DNA of 10,266 nt from Bradyrhizobium sp. (GTDB taxonomy: Bacteria; Pseudomonadota; Alphaproteobacteria; Rhizobiales; Xanthobacteraceae). The DNA lies in NCBI GenBank assembly GCA_013695565.1, contig JACDAG010000551.1:1-10266 (forward strand). The letters are read 5' to 3'. The translations under genes were made by a program, and so were the position numbers. Under the pieces are notes generated by a model that ran no database searches, was not told where the DNA came from, and saw only the letters and a program-made list of their open reading frames with translations. Of the stretch, positions 6,520 through 10,266 are shown piece after piece (the first letter of the stretch is position 1; each line of letters begins with the position of its first letter).

Positions 6520-6546
6520 GCCCGATAGCAGCCGAGGCCATAGACA
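6518..6546 (+). promoter_or_regulatory. Possible promoter of the Ldh2-aldolase-dehydratase operon
   Basis: TTGCCC (6518-6523) and TAGACA (6541-6546) are separated by 17 bp. Both are only partial matches to sigma-70 boxes. The inverted repeat at 6504-6519 touches the -35 box, which would suit repression. Confidence 0.22.
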
Positions 6547-6667
6547 CGCGCGCGATTTTTCGTTCAAAGTGCCGGCCAAGCTGGTCGTGAAAACCGGCGC
6601 GGAAACTGCGGTTTGTCGCCGGAAGATGCGACCAGGCCGGACGCCAAGGACAGGCTGAACTCCAGAC

Positions 6668-7750
6668 ATGGTCACGATCCAATTCAGCAATCTGATCGAT
6701 TTTGTTGCCGAGATCTTTTCGCGCTCGAAATCTTCGCCTGAAGAAGCACGGCGGATTGCAAACTATCTGACGACTGCCAACCTCACTGGTCATGACAGCC
6801 ATGGCGTGATCCGGGTGCCGCTCTATGTCGGTTGGCAGAAGACCGGGGCGGTCATTCCCGACCAGATCGCCGAAGTGGTGGTCGATACGCCTTCGCTCGC
6901 TGTCGTCGACGGCAAGTTCGGCTACGGCCAGACCGTGACGCCGCAGGCGGTACGGATCGGCATCGAGAAATGCAAGAAGGCGGGATTGGCCGCCATTGCG
7001 CTGCGCAACGCCGGCCATATTGGCCGCGTCGGCGACTGGGCTGAAATGGCCGCCGCCGAGGGCCTGGTATCGGTGCATTTCGTGAACGCTGCCGGCTCGC
7101 TTTTGGTGGCGCCCTATGGCGGCGTCGAGAAGCGGTTGTCGACTGCACCTTATTGCGTCGGCATTCCGCGACAGGGCCAGGATCCGATCGTGCTCGATTT
7201 TGCGACCTCGGTTGTCGCCGAAGGCAAGGTGCTGGTCGCGAGCCGCGGCGGCAAGAAATTGCCTGTTGGCGCGCTGGTCGATGCCGATGGTACGCTGAGT
7301 GAAGACCCTGTGGTGCTGTACGGACCGCACAGCAAGGAAGGTCCGCGCGAAATCAAGGGGACCGGTGCGATCCGCGCGTTCGGCGAGCACAAGGGCTCGG
7401 GGCTCGCGTTCATCTGCGAATTGCTCGGCGGCGCATTGACCGGCACCGGCGCGACTTCAGGAGACCGGCCATTTGCCAACGGCATGCTCGCGATCTATGT
7501 CGATCCCAAGGTGGTCGACACCAGCAATTTCTTCGACGGCGAGGTCTCGCGCTATGTCGACTTCATCCGGGCGACCAAGCCGGTGTCAGGCGTTGACGCC
7601 GTGCTGATCCCCGGCGACCCCGAGAAGAAAATGCGTGCCGACCGTACCAGCAATGGTGTGCCGCTGCCGGATGATACCTGGGCAGCGATCGTCAATACCG
7701 CCCGCGAGGTCGGTGTCAGCGAAGTCAGTATCCAGCGGGCCGTGAGCTAG
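6668..7750 (+). CDS. Ldh2-type (malate/L-lactate dehydrogenase family) NAD(P)-dependent oxidoreductase
   Basis: This 360-residue protein belongs to the malate/L-lactate/ureidoglycolate dehydrogenase family, which has its own fold unrelated to classical lactate dehydrogenases. Signatures are GHDSHGVIRVP (41-51), NAGHIGRVGDWA (114-125), VLDFATSVVAEGK (175-187) and GEHKGSGLAFICELLGG (239-255). Members reduce or oxidise 2-oxo/2-hydroxy acids such as malate, sulfolactate, ureidoglycolate or diketogulonate; the residues seen do not settle which. It is the first gene of the right-hand operon, ahead of an aldolase and a sugar-acid dehydratase, so a hydroxy-acid step is likely. The start MVTIQFSNL fits the family N-terminus, though the upstream ribosome site is weak. 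Confidence 0.87.
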   Translation: MVTIQFSNLIDFVAEIFSRSKSSPEEARRIANYLTTANLTGHDSHGVIRVPLYVGWQKTGAVIPDQIAEVVVDTPSLAVVDGKFGYGQTVTPQAVRIGIEKCKKAGLAAIALRNAGHIGRVGDWAEMAAAEGLVSVHFVNAAGSLLVAPYGGVEKRLSTAPYCVGIPRQGQDPIVLDFATSVVAEGKVLVASRGGKKLPVGALVDADGTLSEDPVVLYGPHSKEGPREIKGTGAIRAFGEHKGSGLAFICELLGGALTGTGATSGDRPFANGMLAIYVDPKVVDTSNFFDGEVSRYVDFIRATKPVSGVDAVLIPGDPEKKMRADRTSNGVPLPDDTWAAIVNTAREVGVSEVSIQRAVS

Positions 7751-7804
7751 GCGGCCAAAACAGATCGAACAAGTGAAATCTCAAACCGGTTGCAACGACC
7801 ACAA

Positions 7805-7810
7805 AAGGAA
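7805..7810 (+). promoter_or_regulatory. Ribosome binding site that sets the aldolase start
   Basis: AAGGAA lies nine bases before the ATG at 7820. It supports that start over the in-frame TTG at 7790, which would add ten residues without similarity to the family. Confidence 0.55.
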
Positions 7811-7819
7811 ACGCGATCA

Positions 7820-8599
7820 ATGACTACAAACAACGTCAAGAAAGTCTGGGCTTCGGGCAAGGCCGTCGTCAACGCCTGGCTTGCCATCCCGTCGGGGTTT
7901 TCCGCCGAAGTGATCGCGCAGTGCGGCTTCGACAGCGTCACCGTGGACATGCAGCACGGCGTGCAGGACTATCAGTCGATGGTGCAGTGTTTCCAGGCGA
8001 TGAACGGTCATCCGGTGACGCCGATGGTTCGCGTTCCCTGGAACGAGCCCGGCATCATCGGCAAGGTGCTCGACGGCGGCGCCTATGGCGTGATCTGCCC
8101 GATGATCAATACGCCGCAGGAGGCCAAGAACCTCGTCTCCTATGCCAAATATCCGCCGAAGGGCACCCGCTCCAACGGTCCGATCCGCTCCGGCATGTAC
8201 GGCTCGGCCGGCACCTATCAGCAGACCGCCAACGACGAGATCGTGCTGCTGCCGATGATGGAAACCAAGACCGCGATCGAGAACATGGAATCGATCCTCG
8301 ACGTCGAAGGCATCAACGGAGTCTATGTCGGCCCGTCCGATCTCGGCTTCTCCTACGGTCTGGTGCCGAAGCTCGACCGTGACGAGCCGGAAATTCTCAA
8401 GATCTACGAGAAGATCGTCAAGGAATGCGGCAAGCGTGGTCTGCACGCGGGCATCCACTGCTCGGGCGCGGAAGGCGCGGTGCGCGCGATCAACATGGGC
8501 TTCAAGCTGGTGACACTGTCGAACGAGAGCGGCCTGATGATGACCTATGCCAAGATGCAGGTGAACCAAACCCGCAAGGATTCCGCCGGCAAGGCGTAA
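7820..8599 (+). CDS. HpcH/HpaI-family class II aldolase (HpaI-like, substrate uncertain)
   Basis: The 259-residue TIM-barrel aldolase cleaves 4-hydroxy-2-oxo acids to pyruvate or a related 2-oxo acid plus an aldehyde. Compared with E. coli HpaI, the conserved positions are D43 and H46 in VDMQHG (HpaI Asp42, His45), R71 in RVPWN (Arg70), and the metal ligands E148 in METKTA (Glu149) and D174 in GPSDLG (Asp175). YPPKGTRS (111-118) is the usual phosphate/carboxylate loop. The motif DMQHG replaces the typical DGEHA of HpaI and GarL, which points to a divergent subfamily. It could serve as the missing HpaI for the left operon or as a 2-keto-3-deoxy-acid aldolase for its own operon. It follows the Ldh2 gene by 69 bp. 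Confidence 0.87.
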   Translation: MTTNNVKKVWASGKAVVNAWLAIPSGFSAEVIAQCGFDSVTVDMQHGVQDYQSMVQCFQAMNGHPVTPMVRVPWNEPGIIGKVLDGGAYGVICPMINTPQEAKNLVSYAKYPPKGTRSNGPIRSGMYGSAGTYQQTANDEIVLLPMMETKTAIENMESILDVEGINGVYVGPSDLGFSYGLVPKLDRDEPEILKIYEKIVKECGKRGLHAGIHCSGAEGAVRAINMGFKLVTLSNESGLMMTYAKMQVNQTRKDSAGKA

Positions 8600-8612
8600 G
8601 AAGGCGCGAATA

Positions 8613-8678
8613 GCGAATAGGCGAGTGGCGAATGGAGTAGTACTGTTCGCTACTCCCCATTCGCTACTCGCCATTCGC
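8613..8678. repeat. Long imperfect hairpin repeat between aldolase and dehydratase genes
   Basis: The left arm (8613-8640) and right arm (8650-8678) pair over about 27 bp. GCGAAT pairs with ATTCGC, GGCGAGTG with TACTCGCC through one G-T pair, then GCGAATGGAGTAG with CTACTCCCCATTCGC, leaving two bulged Cs; the loop is TACTGTTCG. It is built of degenerate GCGAATGG/GCGAGTGG units. I remember such units as common intergenic repeats in Bradyrhizobium. It ends seven bases before the AGGAGA ribosome site of the dehydratase, so it could tune expression of that gene. Confidence 0.8.
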
Positions 8679-8697
8679 CAAACTTAGGAGACCTGCC

Positions 8698-10221
8698 ATG
8701 GCACCAGCCCCCGTGATCCGCCTGCACCCCGATGACGGCGTGCTGATTGCGCGCTCGAGCCTGCCCGCGGGCATGGTCGTGGCCGAGGGCGTTACCACGG
8801 TCGAGCGGATTCCCGCCGGCCACAAAGTCGCAATCAAGCCGATCGCGGTCGGTGAGCCGGTGCGGCGCTATGGCCAGATCATCGGCTTTGCGACGATTCC
8901 GATCGCGCCGGGCCAGCACGTCCACACCCAGAATTGCGGCATGGGCGACTTCGCCAAGGACTATGCCTACGGCGTCGACGTCACGCCGACGCCGAATTTC
9001 GATCTGCCCGCGACCTTCGAGGGCATTCGCCGGTCCGACGGAAGGGTCGCGACGCGCAACTATATCGGCATCCTCACCTCGGTAAATTGCAGCGCGCATG
9101 TCGCCGGCATGGTCGCCGACATCTTCAAGAAGAACCCGTTCACCGGCGACAATCCGCTGGCGGATTTTCCCAACGTCGATGGCGTGGTCGCGCTGACCCA
9201 CAAGACCGGCTGCGGCATGACACAGGACGAGCCGCTGGCGCTGCTGCGGCGGACGCTCGGCGGTTATGCACGGCATGCGAATTTCTCGGCGGTCGTGGTG
9301 CTCGGCCTCGGCTGCGAGGTCAACCAGATCGGCGGGCTGATGCAGGAGCAGAAGCTCGCAGGGCGACTGCGCGCGATGGACATCCAGGAAGTCGGCGGCA
9401 CCCGCAAGACCGTGGAAGCCGGCGTCGCCTTCGTGCGCGAGGCATTGACCGATGCCAATAAAGTAAAGCGTGAACCGGTGTCGGCGAGCGAATTGACGGT
9501 GGCGCTGCAATGCGGCGGCTCCGACGGTTATTCCGGCGTCTCGGCCAACCCGGCATTGGGTGCGGCGAGCGATCTTCTGGTACGGCACGGCGGCACCGTG
9601 ATCCTGTCGGAAACGCCCGAAACCTACGGCGCCGAACATCTCCTGACGCGCCGCGCGGTCAGCCGCGAGGTCGGCGAAAAACTGGTCGGGCTGATGCGCT
9701 GGTGGGAGGCGTACACCGAGCGCGAAGGCGCCGAGATGAACGCCAATCCGAGCCCGGGCAACAAGGCCGGCGGGCTCACGACGATTTTGGAAAAATCACT
9801 GGGCGCGATGGCCAAGGCCGGCACCACCAATCTGGTCGACGTGCTGAACTACGCCGAAACCATCACCAAGAAGGGGTTTGTCTTTATGGACACGCCCGGC
9901 TACGACCCGGTCGCAGCAACCGGGCAGGTGGCGGGCGGCGCCAATCTGGTTTGCTTCACCACCGGCCGCGGCAGCGTGTTCGGCTGCAAGCCGGCGCCCT
10001 CGATCAAGCTTGCGACCAACACGGCGATGTACACGCGCATGGAAGACGACATGGACGTCAATTGCGGCACCATCCTCGACGGCGAGGAGACCGTGCAGCA
10101 ATGCGGCCAGCGCATCTTCGAATTGATGCTGAAGACCGCATCCGGCCAGCCGACCAAGAGCGAGAGCTTCGATTTCGGCGGCGCCGAGTTCGCGCCGTGG
10201 GTGCTCGGGGCGACGATGTAG
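8698..10221 (+). CDS. UxaA/GarD-family altronate or galactarate dehydratase
   Basis: The 507-residue protein has an N-terminal SAF domain (about 14-85, with the GQHVHTQNCGMGDF segment) followed by the large dehydratase domain. Family landmarks are RNYIGILTSVNCSAH (120-134), THKTGCGM (168-174... with Cys172), LGLGCEVNQ (202-210), LQCGGSDGYSG (270-280), GYDPVAATGQVAGGAN (401-416) and TTGRGSVFGCKPAPSIKLAT (421-440). Several of these cysteines (131, 172, 206, 272, 430) are likely metal-site or active-site residues. Such enzymes dehydrate aldonic or aldaric acids to 2-keto-3-deoxy acids, which suits the aldolase just upstream. Full length excludes the split SuyA/SuyB sulfolactate lyase. The start has AGGAGA (8686-8691) six bases upstream. 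The exact substrate (altronate, galactarate or another acid) is not determined. Confidence 0.9.
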   Translation: MAPAPVIRLHPDDGVLIARSSLPAGMVVAEGVTTVERIPAGHKVAIKPIAVGEPVRRYGQIIGFATIPIAPGQHVHTQNCGMGDFAKDYAYGVDVTPTPNFDLPATFEGIRRSDGRVATRNYIGILTSVNCSAHVAGMVADIFKKNPFTGDNPLADFPNVDGVVALTHKTGCGMTQDEPLALLRRTLGGYARHANFSAVVVLGLGCEVNQIGGLMQEQKLAGRLRAMDIQEVGGTRKTVEAGVAFVREALTDANKVKREPVSASELTVALQCGGSDGYSGVSANPALGAASDLLVRHGGTVILSETPETYGAEHLLTRRAVSREVGEKLVGLMRWWEAYTEREGAEMNANPSPGNKAGGLTTILEKSLGAMAKAGTTNLVDVLNYAETITKKGFVFMDTPGYDPVAATGQVAGGANLVCFTTGRGSVFGCKPAPSIKLATNTAMYTRMEDDMDVNCGTILDGEETVQQCGQRIFELMLKTASGQPTKSESFDFGGAEFAPWVLGATM

Positions 10222-10247
10222 GTGTGGTGCGCGCGCCAACTTGCTAT

Positions 10248-10265
10248 GTCGTCCCTGCGAACGCA
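10248..10265. repeat. Start of a Bradyrhizobium-type intergenic repeat, cut by the window end
   Basis: GTCGTCCCTGCGAACGCA lies 26 bp after the dehydratase stop. I recall this as the left arm of a common palindromic element in Bradyrhizobium, whose right arm would read GGGACGAC. The window ends before that arm, so this is tentative. Confidence 0.35.
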
Positions 10266-10266
10266 C

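Noticed and set aside
6475..6690. A 71-codon minus-strand frame in the hpaR-Ldh2 gap
   Set aside because: It overlaps the start of the Ldh2 gene, has no ribosome site that I can see, and resembles no known protein.
8600..8697. A rho-independent terminator between the aldolase and dehydratase genes
   Set aside because: The hairpin is strong but is followed by CAAACTTAGGAG, not a T run, and the next gene begins at once, so it reads as an intergenic repeat.
8650..9639. A 329-codon minus-strand open frame opposite the dehydratase
   Set aside because: It is a shadow of a clear UxaA-family gene, begins and ends at arbitrary places, and has an unusually His/Arg-rich, family-free translation.
8698..10221. 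Sulfolactate sulfo-lyase (SuyAB) as the identity of the UxaA-family protein
   Set aside because: SuyA and SuyB are separate subunits, whereas this is one full-length protein with the SAF domain fused, as in altronate and galactarate dehydratases.

Overview
The window looks like part of the chromosome of a high-GC alphaproteobacterium, most likely Bradyrhizobium or a close relative. The reasons are the strong G/C bias at third codon positions, the protein types, and the intergenic repeats. The repeats include a CATTCCGGGG...CCCGGAATG palindromic element, a long GCGAATGG/CCATTCGC hairpin, and the start of a GTCGTCCCTGCGAACGCA element; I recognise these from memory of that group, not from a search.

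The left half (about 1 to 5791, minus strand, read right to left) is an operon for the homoprotocatechuate (3,4-dihydroxyphenylacetate) meta-cleavage pathway, the lower part of 4-hydroxyphenylacetate breakdown. In transcription order it holds hpaH (hydratase), hpaF (CHM isomerase), hpaE (CHMS dehydrogenase), hpaD (VOC-type extradiol dioxygenase), a solitary ModA-like periplasmic binding protein, a single-domain FAH-family decarboxylase (hpaG-like), and the N-terminus of a thiamine-diphosphate enzyme. That last gene carries an apparent one-base deletion near position 42 and runs off the window. Genes are 26 to 31 bp apart or overlap, except for a 102-bp gap between hpaE and hpaD filled by a folded repeat.

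A divergent control region (5792-5907) with a perfect TTAACATGTTAA palindrome separates hpaH from hpaR, a MarR-family regulator on the plus strand.

The right half (6668-10221, plus strand) is a second, probably separate operon after a 211-bp gap. It encodes an Ldh2-type malate/L-lactate dehydrogenase-family oxidoreductase, an HpcH/HpaI-family aldolase, and a full-length UxaA/GarD-family sugar-acid dehydratase. The aldolase could be the missing last step of the left pathway (pyruvate plus succinate semialdehyde). Its operon partners suit hydroxy- or sugar-acid breakdown better.

The first hydroxylase (hpaBC), an aromatic-acid permease and a succinate-semialdehyde dehydrogenase are not in the window. 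I see no CRISPR, tRNA, rRNA, transposase or phage genes, and no convincing rho-independent terminator. No gene-free stretch exceeds 300 bp. I found no clearly new system. The most unusual points are the orphan binding protein and ThDP gene at the tail of the hpa operon and the uncharacterised three-gene acid operon beside hpaR.
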